A stretch of 64,000 bases of DNA from Cephalotus follicularis (GCA_001972305.1 BDDD01000261.1:232730-296729), one strand, 5' to 3'. Shown: positions 21,079 through 33,960, counted from the first letter of the stretch. Numbers and translations are program-made. The notes: generated from the letters alone by a model not told the origin.

Positions 21079-22631
21079 TGCAAACACGGATTTTATAGTG
21101 GTTCGGCCAAACTCTTGCCTACATCCACTTTTCCCAAGGACCTCCTTGAGTTTCCACCATTCTCCCACTATCTTTTCAGGAGCTATTCAATGCACATTTA
21201 CAATTCTCTGTGAATGACCTCAATCACTTACAATTTCGGGTTCACTCCCTTTTTACAATCAAAGGATTACAATGGTTGTTTTGTGTTTGATATAACCTCT
21301 CTAAGGTTGAATATAGACTTAGTAAGCTCACAAATGACAACTCACAAATATGCTCACAAGTAGACAATAAAACACTTGAAACAAGCTTTGATATGAATTG
21401 TAATAACCGCAAATCCAATATAATGTATATTGTATGAATGATGAATAAAATATACATTCAGTTGGAATTCATGTTTAATTGTCCTTTTTATTAAGCTAAT
21501 TGTGATTATTGAGAGTTTAATTGAATGAGTTAAGGACTAAGTTGAATAAAGTTTGAAGTTAAATTGAAATAGCTTTAAGGACAAAAATCTGATGCATAGA
21601 CGTCGACACTAACGAATGACGTCGACGCCATCAACTGGACATGTGTTTTAACATGAGTCGAATGAAGGAGAGGCCTTAAGACATTGACGCCAATAATGGG
21701 GAAAAAGGGATAAGCGTAAACGCAGTGCGCAAGATGCCTGTTAGCGCTATGAAGAAAGGTCAACGAGTCAACACCTCAGATTGACGTCGATGCCTAAACT
21801 TTAGGCAGAATAAGACAAAGCACACACAGATAATGCGTGAAGGACCAAGTGAAAAGCACTTTATCTCTTCCTCATGCTCTGCAATGAGAAAACGGAACAT
21901 AGAAGCAACTGATGGTTGTCACATCCACAGAGGAAAGAAGGAGAGAGAGAGGTGCCTACCACCATGAATGCGGATGGAAGGGAGAGAGAGAAAGCTCCTC
22001 CATAAAGACACACCTTCACTTGCACCTCCTTCAACTGATACCACAAGAGAAAGAGAAGGAAAACAGCGAGAGAAAAGAGAGGTTATTCCTCCATTGTTGA
22101 GCCAGGAAGAGAAGCTTGGGAACCAAATCTTAGAACCTGGACTTGGAGTAACCGGACCGATTGGAAAGCTTGGAGAAGCTGCTGGTCAATAAAGCTTAAA
22201 GAGGGGGACTTTGATTTCTAACTTGGGATCAAAGGTAGGGTTTATGACATGTTTATGAACATATAGCATGTGTATTGTGTTATGGTGAGTTGTTGTGCTT
22301 GCATGTTGATGCTAAGTTGTTGAATCCATGCTTGCTTGAACTGATTTATGGACTATATATTTTGTTCTGTATGATTTTCATCGATGCCAATGTTACACGT
22401 TAACGCCATACCGAGGTAGAGGACGGTTTACCCGTGTATGTTTCATTTTCGTTGACGCCAAGGAAGGATAACGTTGACGTCCAAAGTCATTGTCTTAGAA
22501 CACGTTGACGCCTAAGGAGCATGTTGACATGTAAGGTTCCTTCCTTATCACGTTAACGCTAAAGAGAAGGATAACGCTTAAGGTTCCTACCTTAACGCGT
22601 TAACGTCTAGTGATAACGTTGACGCCTATAA

Positions 22632-24619
22632 TGTAAGGACCCAAATTTCCATGTAAGATATTAATTATGTTTGCTATTGTGTAATTGACAGATATTTCAA
22701 GGGACCCGTAGTATGACCCTACGCTCGGGGAGCAGTCGACGTCTTAATTTTAAATGTCGACACGTTGAAGTTATATGCGTCAGTTGACCTGGGCGAAGAC
22801 TTAAAGGCGTCGACGTCTTTAAGGAAGAGGTCGACGTCTTCGCTACAGACAAAAGGTAAAATCTGACTTTTTGGCATTTTGTGAGTAAAATTCTTTAATT
22901 GGGGACACGTGGCAAGCCAGGGGAAGATGCTATAAGGTTTTATCTGGGGATCTAACAAGTGCAACACTTGGATTGATTGAATTCTTGTCACATGGGCTGC
23001 CAAAATAGATAATTGAGTGTGTGAGAGGGGGGAAGAAACTTACCCAAGAAGCCATCCTTCTATTTAATGGCAAAGAAGCTTGATGTCAGTCAATTTGAGC
23101 TGAGAAAGAGAGTAATTCTGCAGAGTGTGAAGTGTAGAATTTGTGGAAAGCAATAGAGAAAGGAATTCTAAAGCTAAGGTAAGGAAATGTTATACCCACT
23201 ATTGTTAAAACTTTCCCTGTTTTGTTCTTAATTTTGCAGCAGATTCTTTTATTGATACCTTGTTCAATTCTCAATGGATTTTCGAATGGTTTGATGTTCT
23301 GGAAACTTTAGAATGTCCTATTCAACTGTTATTCTTTGAATGTTTCAAGATTCTATCGTTTTCTTGATGGAAATCCAAGTTTTAAATTGCTGGTCAGGCA
23401 CTGTTTTATTCATGGATTATGCAGTAGCTTATTTAAATCATATCTCACTCGTTTCTTGATGAAAAATTAAATGGCCAGATGTTTTGAAAACCTTAAGATG
23501 TCCTCTTTAACTGTTATATTTTATGCATCTCTAAATTATGTCTAATTCTTGATGAGAATCAAGGATTCATTTTACTGCTCATGCCCTGTTTCCTTAAGAA
23601 ATCAGCCACTTTCAAAAATTCGTAGAGGATTCAATTCTCAATCAATTGTTGTGATCTTAAGATTTCTGAAGTCGTAAAGATGTCTAATTTAATGTTCATG
23701 TTTTAAGTTTTTACTGAAAAGGCTTAATTCTATATGAATTACTAGATTTCGCAAAGTGATGCAAAACTGATTTTTATGAACTATTTGAGTAAATTCTCAA
23801 ATAAAGAGAAAAGTTTATGGATTGTGAAAGAGATGTTATGAAATGATTTTTATGGTTACTTTGAGCTGATCACTCAAAGTAAATGATGAATGAACCACCC
23901 TTGGTTTGTAATCCAAGGGGAATGGAGCGAGATTGCTCAAAGTTAATGGAGCCGAGCGTGCTCACGGACATGCATGTGATGTAAGGATAGTAATCGGGGA
24001 GTGCACAATGCCCCGATGAAGCGGTGTAAATGGGTTCATTAAGGTTTTTATGATGTTTATGTTTACGAAATGATCTAGTTATGATATTAACTAGAAAATG
24101 ATATGTTTTACGAAATGTTCTAGTTATATATATTTTGGCTAGAAAAATGTTACGATGAAATGTGTTTACTATGAAAACACCTTACTGAGCTATTTTGAGC
24201 TCATTCCTTTCAATGTTGTTTTCAAATAAAATGTTTTCAGGAAATGAATGAGTGGAGAATGCGAGATTAGAGGAAGCTCTTAAGAAGGAATTTTTGAGAA
24301 ACGAAGGCTATGCGATGATATTCGCATTATGTTTTGTTATGTAATAAGAATAATGTTTTTCCGCTGTTATATGTGTTTATGTAAAAGAACGATCCTGTGT
24401 AATGCAGACCTATGATATGGTTATGACATCCTTTTATAAGATGACTATGTGTAAAGATGAATTGAAGATTATGTACGATTTTACAAAGACGTGAATTTAT
24501 GATGTTATGTACTTTTAGAAAAGAGTACCTAAGGATGTAACGTTTCACACCCAACGTAGCGCAACCGATCTTTGGAGTTCGCTTTGAGCTTAAAGTGGAC
24601 TCGGGTCGGGGTCGCTACA
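22632..24619 (+). mobile_element. Solo LTR I1 inside the B 5' LTR
   Basis: This 1988-bp insertion starts TGTAAGGACCC and ends GGGTCGCTACA, with perfect TATAA duplications at 22627-22631 and 24620-24624. The empty site is seen at 46072 in the 3' LTR (GCCTATAAACACG). It has no ORF, primer-binding site or polypurine tract, so it is a solo LTR, probably gypsy. Features include GTCGAC pairs, a donor-like TAAGGTAAGG (GT at 23179) and an acceptor-like ATGTTTTCAG ending at 24240. A relative lies in reverse at 52024. Confidence 0.9.
22735..22850 (+). repeat. GTCGACGTC pairs in I1 LTR
   Basis: GTCGAC occurs at 22735 and 22756, and again at 22809 and 22830, 21 bp apart in each pair. They lie in the first part of the solo LTR. 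Confidence 0.75.
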
Positions 24620-25821
24620 TATAAACACGTTGACGCATAAGGTACACGTTAACGCCTTAGGAACAGTTTATGATATCCTATTTCTACACTATTTTACGTT
24701 AACGCCAAAAGGGGAAACATGTTGACGCCTATATACACGTCGACGCATAAGATACACGTTGACGCCAAAAGGACTGTTTTGCATTCTCAGCATATATTTG
24801 CTTGCATTTCACTAGCTTGATTCTTAGAATCATCAATGACTGTACTGTTGACTGAATTGCATATCACTGAATGTTATTACTATTATTGATAGTTATATCT
24901 ATCAATGTATTTGATATAAATACTACTGTTTAAAGGTTTCAAGGACTGAGTGCTATATGCACAAACTATCGTTCACTGTTTTCAAGGAACTGAGTACTAT
25001 AAGTACTTTTAAAGGTTTTTCCACTGTTATTGTATTTTATTGTTTCCCTCCTATGAGAGGTACTGCCACTGTTATTGTTTTCTCCAAGTGAGAATTACTG
25101 CATTGTACTGTTTCCCTCCAATGAGAGGCACTGTTACCGAACTATTTACTGTTTTCTGAAAAGAGATTTTACTGAACTATTTTACCGTTTTCTAAAAGAA
25201 AACTACCGATATATTGCATATTATATATGTAATATCTATACTGGACAGTATTGTTTGTGATTGATAGTTGCTGATGCTCTTGTGATCAGAGTGTGTCACG
25301 GACTGCGGCGGTGAGCCTAGATGCCAGGAGTTGGCTAGAGCTTATACACCAAACATATATGCATTGCAGATCCTGACTGTTAGCTGCCCGCCAAGTGCCG
25401 GCAGTACTGTTTACCTTTTCTATCATCATCGGAGTGCATGGCGGTAGTTAGGTGGTGTATCATTGGGGCTAGGAGTTAGCGATAGATGGTACCCATTATT
25501 GGTCTTCGGACAACTGATTGATTATACCCTTGTGGAGATTTGTGGTTGAAGCTTCTAGCTGAAGGCTTATGTTTTAAGGTTGTTATATTGTATTGTAATA
25601 AGTCATGCTCTGTTATGTTATATTTACATTTCTAATATGTAATATATAACTTGTACTGTACTGAGTAAGCACGTAGTATGGGCTACATGCGAAAAACTTA
25701 TTTAAATCCAGTGTTACTGAATGCTTCCGCGAAAGTTTAAATTTTTTCTATTAATTGTAAATGCTGGATTAACTGATAACCATGTTTATTTAATGGAAAT
25801 GAAAACGGGGTGTGACAAGCA

Positions 25822-25833
25822 TGGTATCAGAGC
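25822..25833 (+). other. Primer-binding site of element B
   Basis: TGGTATCAGAGC lies four bases after the 5' LTR end at 25817. Confidence 0.9.
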
Positions 25834-25918
25834 TTATTATTAAATAAGCTATCGTTGGGATATTATCCTTGGCAATTAAATGAAATTGTTTCATGATGAT
25901 TAATGTCATTCCTTATAG

Positions 25919-27150
25919 GAAACAGTGTGAATCTCCGAAGAGGTTGACGGGGAAGGCATAGAGCCGAAGAAGGAGTCAATGTTCCACAAATGAATGAAGG
26001 ATTTAATGTCCCACAGATGAATGATGGAGGCAATGTTCCACAAATGCCTGAAGTAAGAGATGTCCCACCAGTGAACCAAGAAAGGGGTGCCCTAGACCGC
26101 ATGGCTAATTTCTTACAACAACAAATGCAAGCCAATGCGGAGAATATGGCAGAGTTGTGACGTATGTATGAAGTTAATCAAGGGTACTGAAATACACCTG
26201 AAGTTCCTCAAGCTGGTGGATTTGGCAGAGAATTGGAGGGATTCATGAGGCAGAATCCTCCGATGTTCAAGGGAGAGCTTGATGCCACTATAGCAGAACA
26301 GTAGATGAGGGACATGGAGAAAATCTTTGCTGCTCTTGAGTGTACGGATGAGCAAAAATTGAACTTTGTAGTGTACCTGTTGTGGGGAGAAGCCACCCAT
26401 TGATGCGAAATGATTGAAGCAAAGTGGGAATCGCTTAATCTTGGCAGGACTTGGGATAGATTCCAGACAGAGTTCACTGATGCCTATGTTCCACAGATGG
26501 AGCATGACAGAAGAGAGATTGAACTGCTAGAGCTACGTCAAGGGGACATGACAGTAGCTCAATACCAGATCAGATTTATTGAGCTAGCCAAGCACACGCC
26601 CTATCTCGTGGAAGGAGAGTCAAGGAAGATAAGGAGGTTCGTAAAGGGGTTGAGACCCGACATCCGATCTAAGCTGGTGGTGCTACAGTTGACTTCTTTT
26701 ATCGATGTCATAGAGAAGGCAAGAATTCTGGAGGCGAATGCAAATGAGAGAAGGATGGAGAGATCTCGTAGTTCTCAATCGAGATCAGCTTATTCACAAG
26801 GGCAAGGAAGTAATAATTCTGATGGATCATCAAAGTCTGGCAACAAGGGACAAGGATGTTCTCAGCGAAATACTTTTCGTTCAAGGACTCTGAACTGAGG
26901 TGGCCAACAGAATTCTGGAGTGTGTTCTTTATGTGGTCTTTCGAACCACAATGAGAGTGTTTGCTAGAAGAAATTGGGAAAGTGTTTGAGGTGTGGCTCG
27001 CATGAGCATCAGTTAAAGGATTGTCCGATAGTGAAGGAGTAGATGTGCAATCTGCAAGGAGGTACTGGAGCTAGTGGGAGTGGCGCGGCTGGCCATTCGT
27101 GAAGGAATACTGGGAAATGAGCAGTAAAAGGTAGAGTCTATACCTTATCT
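25919..27150 (+). pseudogene. Gypsy gag (element B), degraded
   Basis: The region aligns with the D gag: FMRQNPPMFKGELDATIAEQ near 26245, then a continuous part (26410-26898) with FQTEFTDAYVPQMEHDRREI and VEGESRKIRRFVKGLRPDIR. The start codon used in D is replaced by GTG. In-frame stops occur near 26158, 26302 and 26401 (the last two where D has Trp) and at 26896. Two zinc knuckles (CSLCGLSNHNESVC and CLRCGSHEHQLKDC) follow, interrupted by further stops. A 30-bp repeat coding NVPQMN-like units lies at 25976-26050. Confidence 0.8.
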
Positions 27151-27813
27151 AAGGAGGGTGTACCAAAGTCTACTTCTGTTGTGGGAGGTACCATTTTTGT
27201 ATCTGGTATATCAGCTCGCGTGTTTATTGATCCGGGAGCTACACATTCATTCATTGCATCTTATTTTTTTATGCAACTTGCATTGCATGACTGACTATTT
27301 GCCATATGTGCTGGAGGTGAATACTCCAATGGGCGACTGTTTAATGACGACGTTGTAGTGAAGGACTGCGAGATCACGATAGCTGGGGTGCAATTACTCG
27401 CTGATTTGATTGTACTATCGATCCAGGATTTTGATGTTATCTTACGGATGGACTGGCTCTACGTTCATCGAGCCTGTGTTGATTGCTACAATAAGGAAGT
27501 GACCTTTAATCTGTCGAATGGAACTGTGTTCAAATTCATGGGAGAGAAGATGACTTCTGCTCTGATTATTTCTTACACTCAAGCACTGAAATATCTCGAG
27601 AAGGGGTGTGAAGGTTATTTGGCGTATGTGATCGATGATACGAAAGGTACGCCTAGTCTAGAACAGGTTCCTATTGCTTGTGAATTTCCCGATGTGTTTC
27701 CAGATGATCTTGTTTCACTACCACCGGAGAGAGATATGGAGTTCAGTATTGAGTTGCTACCGGGAACTACTCATATTTCTAAGGCTCTTGCAGAATGGCG
27801 TCTACTGAATTGA
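27151..27813 (+). pseudogene. Gypsy protease and linker (element B), degraded
   Basis: The aspartic protease core is present near 27220 but reads DPGATHSF rather than DSGATHSF, losing the usual Ser. A frameshift and a stop near 27290-27357 break the frame, which resumes at KDCEITIAGVQLLADLIVL and DFDVILRMDWLYVHRACVDC. The linker toward the reverse transcriptase (VPIACEFPDVFPDDL) is typical of plant gypsy elements. Confidence 0.8.
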
Positions 27814-28559
27814 AGGAGTTGAAGGTTCAACTGCAGGATTAATTTGACAAGGGGTTTATTAAACCGAGTGTGTCACCGTGGGGAGCGCCGGTCTTGTTTG
27901 TGAAAAAGAAGGATGGGTCGATATGGTTGTGCATTGACTATAGACTGTTGAATCAAGTGACTGTGAAGAACAAGTATCCTCTACCACATATTGAGGAGTT
28001 GTTCGACCAACTTCAAGGCTCAACTGTGTTCTCTAAGCTTGATTTGAGGGCAGGTTATCATCAGTTGAGGATTCGTGAAGGTGATACTGAGAAGACGGCT
28101 TTTCGAACAAGATACAGGCATTATGAGTTCCTGATCTTACCGTTTGGGTTGACGAATGCACCTGCAGCATTCATGTGTTTGATGAATAGAGTGTTCCATC
28201 CCTATCTTGATCAGTTTGTTGTTGTCTTCCTAGACGAAATTCTGATTTATTCAAAGAGTATTAAGGAGCACATGCAGCATCTGAGAATTGTGTTGCAGAC
28301 TCTATGGAAGGAAAGGTTGTTTGCCAAATTCAGTAAATGCGAATTTTGACTGGATCATGTGACTTTTATTGGACACATTGTATCGAGTGAAGGGTTATCT
28401 GTGGATCCCTCAAAGATAGAGAGCATTGTGGATTGGCCGCAACCGAAGAATGTTACTGAAGTTCGTAGCTTCTTGGGATTAGCTGGCTATTATCGAAGGT
28501 TAATTGAAGGGTTTTCAAAGATTGATGTACCATTGACTCAGGGGATTTCAAAGGTTTAG
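27814..28559 (+). pseudogene. Gypsy reverse transcriptase (element B), truncated
   Basis: The reverse transcriptase starts with [16 protein letters not shown] and [19 protein letters not shown], followed by the palm [19 protein letters not shown]. The catalytic box reads FLDE ([12 protein letters not shown]) instead of the expected F-x-D-D, so one catalytic Asp is lost. TGA at 28349 replaces the Trp seen in D (CEFWLDH). The domain stops abruptly at about 28559 after DVPLTQ, where an integrase like that of D/A begins. This junction removes the B RNase H and the start of the B integrase. Confidence 0.85.
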
Positions 28560-29918
28560 CTGGATTCAGAGTCCGATTTTTGAGTGCATGCTGATGGTAT
28601 TCTGAGGTATCGGGGACGTGTGTGTCTTCCGAATGAACCAAGACTGAAGGATGAGCTACTTCGCGGGGCTCATAAATCTCTGTACAGTATTCATCCTGGT
28701 AGTACTAAAATGTATCAAGACATGAAGAAGTGTTACTGGTGGCCCGGCATGAAACGAGAGATCACCGAGTATGTGGCAAGGTGTTTGACTTGCCAGACAG
28801 TTAAGGTCGAGCACCAGAGGCCGGCAGGTTTGCTACAACCTTTGCCAATTCCAGAGTGGAAGTGGGAACATGTTACGATGGATTTCGTTTTGGGTTTTCC
28901 TCTGACTCGAAACCGTCACAACGCCGTGTGGGTTGTCGTGGACAGACTCACCAAATCAGCTCACTTTCTGCCTACACATGTTACCGATTCTGCGAGCAAG
29001 CTAGCTCGTTTGTATGTAAAGGAGATAGTGAGGCTACACGGTGTTCCAGTCATCATCGTATGTGATAGAGACGCCATCTTCACTTACAACTTCTAGAAGA
29101 GATTTCAGACAGCTTTCGGGATGAAGCTGAACCTGAGTACTGCCTTCCACCCTCAGACTGATGGGCAGTCTGAGCGTACCATCCAGACCCTGGAGGATAT
29201 GCTACGGGCCTGTATTATTGATTTTGCTGGTACTTGGGAGGATCACATTCCTCTGATAGAGTTCTCTTATAATAACAGCTATCATTCCAGTATCGGCATG
29301 GCACCGTTTGAGGCACTGTATGGGAGAAAGTGCAGATCTCCTGTGTGTTGGGATGAGGTCGGGGAGCGACCCTTACTCGGGACTGAATTAGTGGAGGAAA
29401 CTTCAGAAAAGATCAGGAAATCAAAAAGAAGCTGCTTGCCGCGCAGAGTCGGCAGAAAAGCTACACTGACAGCGTAAAGAGGAGACCTCTGACCTTTAAC
29501 GTGGGTGATCATGTGTTCTTGAAGGTTTCACCATGGAAGGGCGTGCAAAGGTTTGGGAGAAAGGGCAAATTAGCTCCTCGCTACATTGGTCCTTTTGAGA
29601 TTTTGGAGAGAGTCGGGGAGGTAGCCTACCAGCTTGCCTTACCTCCTACACTATCAAACTTGCACGACGTCTTTCATATATCTATGCTGAGGAGATATAT
29701 TCCAGACCCGTCACATGTCCTGGATTATGATACTGTTCTGGTACGGGATGATTTATCTTTATGAGGAGTTGCCTGTGCGGATTCTTGATCGGAAGACGCA
29801 GACTTTGAGGAACCAAACCATCTCCATGGTCAAGGTTCAATGGCAGTTCCACAGACCTGATGAAGCAACTTGGGAGCGTGAGGAGGATGTCCGAGAACGC
29901 TACCCGCACTTGTTCTAG
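28560..29918 (+). pseudogene. Gypsy integrase (element A), degraded
   Basis: The sequence begins in the middle of the pol linker (LDSESDF, stop, VHADGILRYRGRVCLPNEP) and is much closer to the D integrase than to that of B or B2. It has the zinc region HKSLYSIHPGSTKMYQ ... CLTCQTVK, catalytic D in VVVDRLTKSAHFLP, D in CDRDAIFTYNF and E in [17 protein letters not shown] at about 29094 replaces the Trp of NFWKR, and frameshifts occur near 29418 and 29761. The last frame ends DEATWEREEDVRERYPHLF. It leads directly into the polypurine tract and 3' LTR of the same element. Confidence 0.88.
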
Positions 29919-29950
29919 ATTTGTTTTAATTTCGAGGACGAAATTCCTTG

Positions 29951-29963
29951 AAGGAGGGGTGGA
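29951..29963 (+). other. Polypurine tract of element A
   Basis: AAGGAGGGGTGGA directly precedes the TGTAACGCCC start of the LTR. Confidence 0.88.
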
Positions 29964-30817
29964 TGTAACGCCCGAGATTTTCATGTAATATAATTTCACA
30001 ATGTACTTGTACCTTATTTGTGGAATTAATAAAATGATGGACTTTCCGAATTTGGTGATATTTTCCCAAAATTCCTATAATGTTGAATTTTAGAGTTATA
30101 TGCTAAAAGAATGTTAAAAAGGCTAAAACAACGCTGTTCTGGGGGAAACGCGTCGACGCCTTTGGAATCACATCGACGTCCTTGAGGCAAAAGGGCGCAC
30201 GTAGCTGCATGCACATGCACATCGATGCATACGCAGACATCGACGTCCTCGTGTAAAATGGTGAAAGACATCGACGTCTTTGGAAAGACGTCGACGTGTT
30301 AACTTCGAATGCCATGCATGTTACTCTGCTGACAAACAACGTGCAAAGAGGAATCTTTTTAGAGCCTTTCTCAGGTACCTTGGGGCATGATTGATACGTG
30401 TTGTGCATGCTGGCTTGATACCAGGCATGCAGGTGCCAGAATGGGAGGAAGGGCATGACACTTGGGTGTGCATGCAGGTTGTGGTGCCACCTTCAACGTC
30501 TGCTCCTGCAAAAGAAACGGGACAGAACTGGGAAAGAGAGAAAATGGGGAAATGGAACTGTGAGATGCATGCAATGGGCCAGAGAGGGAAGAGAGATGTT
30601 CGACCTGCATAAAACGCCTCCTCTCTTCATCCCTGGTTGGGCTGAGACACCTGTGTAAGAAAATAGAGAGTTAAGGAGAGAAAACATTTCCACCATTGTT
30701 GAGCTTGGTTGGAGCTTGGAGCTGGTGACTTGCAGCAACGGGAAGGACCTAGAGGCTGCTGTGACCAGTTTGGAACGTAAAGAGGTGGACTTTCCAGTTC
30801 CTAACTTGGGACAAAAG

Positions 30818-32154
30818 GTAGGGGAAGCCATAACTGAAATCTTGAGATTGATATTCATGCATGGTCTATGGTTTTGGGTGTATGAAATGCATGATTATTG
30901 AATTGATTTTGTCACTGGATCGATGCCATGATATGCTAGATATGTAATGAGTATCTGCATGTTGGTTTCCTGCCTTGATTACTTGTTATTATGCATGAAC
31001 ATGGTTTGCAATGCCTACTGTTTGTTAAGTCGTGAGGAAGAAGACGACTGTTACTCGATAAACGTCGACGCCTTTTGATGAACATCGACGTCTTTTGGGT
31101 TTTGCCTGGTTACTGACGTGAAATGGGTCGACGTCTGTATAAAGACATCGACGCCTTAGGCCATCTGTTTGGATTTGGACGTATCACACATCGACGCCTA
31201 AGGTTCCCACCTTAACGCGTCGATGTCGTGAACAATACGTTGTCGTTCTAAGGTTCCAGACCTCGAGCGTCGATGCGTATGATGGACATCGACGTCTTTA
31301 GACAGTAGAACGCGCTGACACTGAGGACTTGGACATCGACATTAATGGACAAAGACATCGACGCCTTTTGATAGACATCGACGCCTTTTGGGTACTGTCT
31401 GGAGATTTCTTCGTCTAACGATACAAAACGATCCCGATTCCTGTTAGGGTGCATTTGACCATTTGTATGCATTGCACATATACTGTCTTACTGCCTGTTT
31501 GTACTGTTTGTACTAGAATTATGATTTCTAATGTGTTGTTACTTTAGAAATGCATATGTGAATTGAAACTACTATTTGAGTACCAAACGAATATTGATAT
31601 CGTATTTTCAAACATCGTTGGAAAGCGATTTCCACTACTGAAATTGTTTTGAAGTATTTTCTACTGAAAATGCAATATTTCAAATATTGTCACTTTTGAA
31701 ACATTTTGGAAATAACCTGCCTGTTGTGGATCTAAACGATCACTACTGTCCTGTTTACTGTACTGTTACTGCTTGAATTCACTGTTTGCTCTGTGAATTG
31801 TTATGTGTTTGTGCTTGAGCCACTAGTTGCATGGTGGAGGCTGCCAGCGCCGGCTAGTGGTAGGGTTGACCTAGGGGACAGGAGTATGGCTGGGTAACTC
31901 ACTGTACCGTTGCCTCGCTCGGTTGCCTGGAGCAGGGACCGGAGTGGGAGTGTAGCGTGGGGCCAGGAGTAGGCGGCGCTACACATACTGCCTGTTGTGG
32001 TCCTATGCGGACATCCTGTACTGCTTGTTGGTCCTTTTCGGACATTACTGTGCTTGATGATGTAGCCCTGGTCGGGCTACTACTGTACTGTTGTTGCATA
32101 CATATATCTCACAAATGTATATATGCCCCACTGATATTTTACTGTACTATTACA

Positions 32155-32186
<32 letters not shown>

Positions 32187-32304
32187 AACTGGGGTCTCCA
32201 CTGCACTGCATCATTTATGCATTCATATCATGACATGCATCATGTTGATCCCGAGTTACTTTTGTGACTTAGCCGAGTGAGGACAAAGGTCCCCTACTTT
32301 ACAG
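30818..32304 (+). other. Putative LTR intron (A LTR)
   Basis: The donor-like AAAAG/GTAGGGG and acceptor-like TACTTTACAG/ATTGATGCAG correspond in place to those of D and B2. The span is 1487 nt and encloses the second dyad cluster. The AATAAA signal downstream suggests that the intron would lie inside the R part of the LTR. Confidence 0.4.
31062..31390 (+). repeat. RYCGACGYC dyad cluster in A LTR
   Basis: About ten ACGTCGACGCC, ACATCGACGTC or GGTCGACGTC units occur, with TCGA cores at 31065, 31085, 31128, 31148, 31191, 31220, 31270, 31290, 31336, 31358 and 31378. Spacings of 20-22 or about 43 bp predominate. Confidence 0.8.
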
Positions 32305-32687
32305 ATTGATGCAGTGGACCGGTTGGACTGACATGGATGAAGATCAAGCTGTTATGTTCTTGATTTTTCTTATTCACCTGTCTTGTAATAAACCTGGTTT
32401 TGGTTAAAGGACTGATGTACCGTTGTTATGGTTTTGTTACTGATGGATTTTAATCTTGTACTGTGATCACGCTCTATTTTGTAGGCGGTTAACAATGTTG
32501 GGTTGTTTTTGGGTAGTGTGTAGTATGGGATGCACGCTACGGGTTTACAGCTTATGGATATTTTATGCTTCCGCAACTGACAGCTTGTTAAAAGTTTAAT
32601 TTTTTTTATGGTTTTTGCATGAGCTGTATTTTATGTGTTAATTGCCCTTACTGCTTTAATGTCGTTTTCTCTTAACGGGGTGTGACA

Positions 32688-33960
32688 TAGAGATGAGTTG
32701 CGGTAACAAGCTCATAAATCATAGTATATTGTTCATACAGGGAGCTCTAAGATGTGGTACGACATGAAAAGAAATTAGTGGTGGAGTGGAATGAAGAAGG
32801 ATATTGTTGAATACGTGGCAAGATGTTTGACTTGTCATAGAGTGAAGGCAGAACATCAGAAACTTGCCGGATTGTTACAGTCTCTACCAGTGGTTGAATG
32901 GAAGAGGGGGCATATGACCATGAACTTTGTATCAGGTTTACCGAGGTCACAGAATCGACATGAAGCAGTTTGGGTTGTAGTGGGCAGACTCACTAAATCT
33001 GCTCACTTTCTTCCGATGAACATGACATATTCCATCAAGAAGTTGGCTCGATTGTATATCTTGGAGATTGTAAGGTTACATGGAGTGCCGGTCAGTATTG
33101 TTTGTGATCGTGATACAAGGTTTACATCAAGGTTTTGGATGAAGTTCCAAGAAGCTATGGGAACGACCTTGAGTTTTAGTATTGCATTTCATCCACAGAC
33201 TGACTAACAGTCCTAGCGTACCATCCAAACACTAGAGGATGTGCTTCGGGCTTGTGTTATTGACTTTGCTGGAAGTTGGGAGGATCACATTCCACTTATT
33301 GAATTCTCCTACAACAACAGTTGTAATTCTAGCATTGGGATGGCTCCTTATGAAGCATTGTATGGAAAGAAGTGAAGATCTCCTATATGCTGGGATGAAG
33401 TGGGTGAAAGGCAAGTGTTGGGACCGAACCTTGTTCAAGAAACTACTGATAAGGTCATGATAGTCAGGAAAAGGTTGCTTGCAGCACAGAGTCAGCAAAA
33501 GAGTTATGCCGACAGAAGGAGAAGGAAGTTGGAATTTGAGAAGGGAGATCACGTTTTTCTCATAATCTCGCCTTCGAAGGGTATATCCAGATTTCGTGAG
33601 AAGGGAAAGTTATCTCCATGATATATCGGACCATACGAGATCTTGGAGAGAGTTGGGGAAGTCGCATATCAGGTTGCACTACCACCCAGCTTATCGAATG
33701 TGCACAATGTATTCCATGTTTCCATGCTACATAAATACATACCTGATCCTTCTCATATATTGAGTTATGATCCAGGTTTTGTCAGTGATAATCTCTCGTA
33801 TAAAGAACGGCCAATGCAAATTCTGGATAGGAAGGAAAAGGTCTTACGCACCAAGACCATTCCTATGGTGAAGGTACTGTGGTAGTTTCACAGAGCTGAG
33901 GAAGCTACCTGGGAACGTGAAGCTGAAATGACGGAAACATTCCCTTACTTGTTTGGAATG
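32688..33960 (+). pseudogene. Gypsy integrase (element B), degraded
   Basis: The sequence is B2-like integrase starting within the zinc region (DELR, QAHKS, then CLTCHRVKAEHQK). Catalytic positions read VVVGRLTKSAHFLP (Asp changed to Gly), CDRDTRFTSRFW (Asp kept) and a QS, stop, RTIQ block in which the catalytic Glu codon is now TAG. Other stops lie near 32776, 33205, 33376, 33619 and 33882. The tail YIPDPSHILSYDP and DEATWERE-like end match B2. This is a long-dead copy, interrupted on its left by the A LTR. Confidence 0.85.

Larger units (their letters stand above)
21399..25817 (+). mobile_element. 5' LTR of element B (split by I1, with 211-bp deletion)
   Basis: Without I1 this LTR is about 2.43 kb against about 2.63 kb for the 3' copy. 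Most of the difference is one deletion at about 25534, where ACCCTTGTG runs straight into GAGATTTGTGG. The missing part includes the TA-rich repeat, the GCCGAGTGAGGAC block and the acceptor-like site present at 47199. A donor-like AAAGGTAGGG remains (GT at 22235). ACGTTGACGCC units occur on both sides of I1. Confidence 0.85.
29964..32687 (+). mobile_element. 3' LTR of gypsy element A
   Basis: This 2.72-kb LTR, TGTAACGCCCGAG to GGGGTGTGACA, is the full-length version of the fragment at 1-771. It has an early dyad group near 30148-30300, a TATA-like GCATAAAACG near 30608, a donor-like AAAAGGTAGGGG (GT at 30818), a second dyad cluster at 31062-31390, a TA repeat near 32155-32180, an acceptor-like CCCCTACTTTACAG ending at 32304 and AATAAA at 32387. 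The branch-like CTAAC of copy A2 is missing here. Element B integrase sequence resumes at 32688; A's 5' LTR and most of its pol are absent. Confidence 0.88.

Noticed and set aside
30026..30858. Several overlapping ORFs of 60-120 codons in the A LTR
   Set aside because: They lie in LTR promoter/leader sequence, have low-complexity composition and show no homologous frame in the related LTRs.
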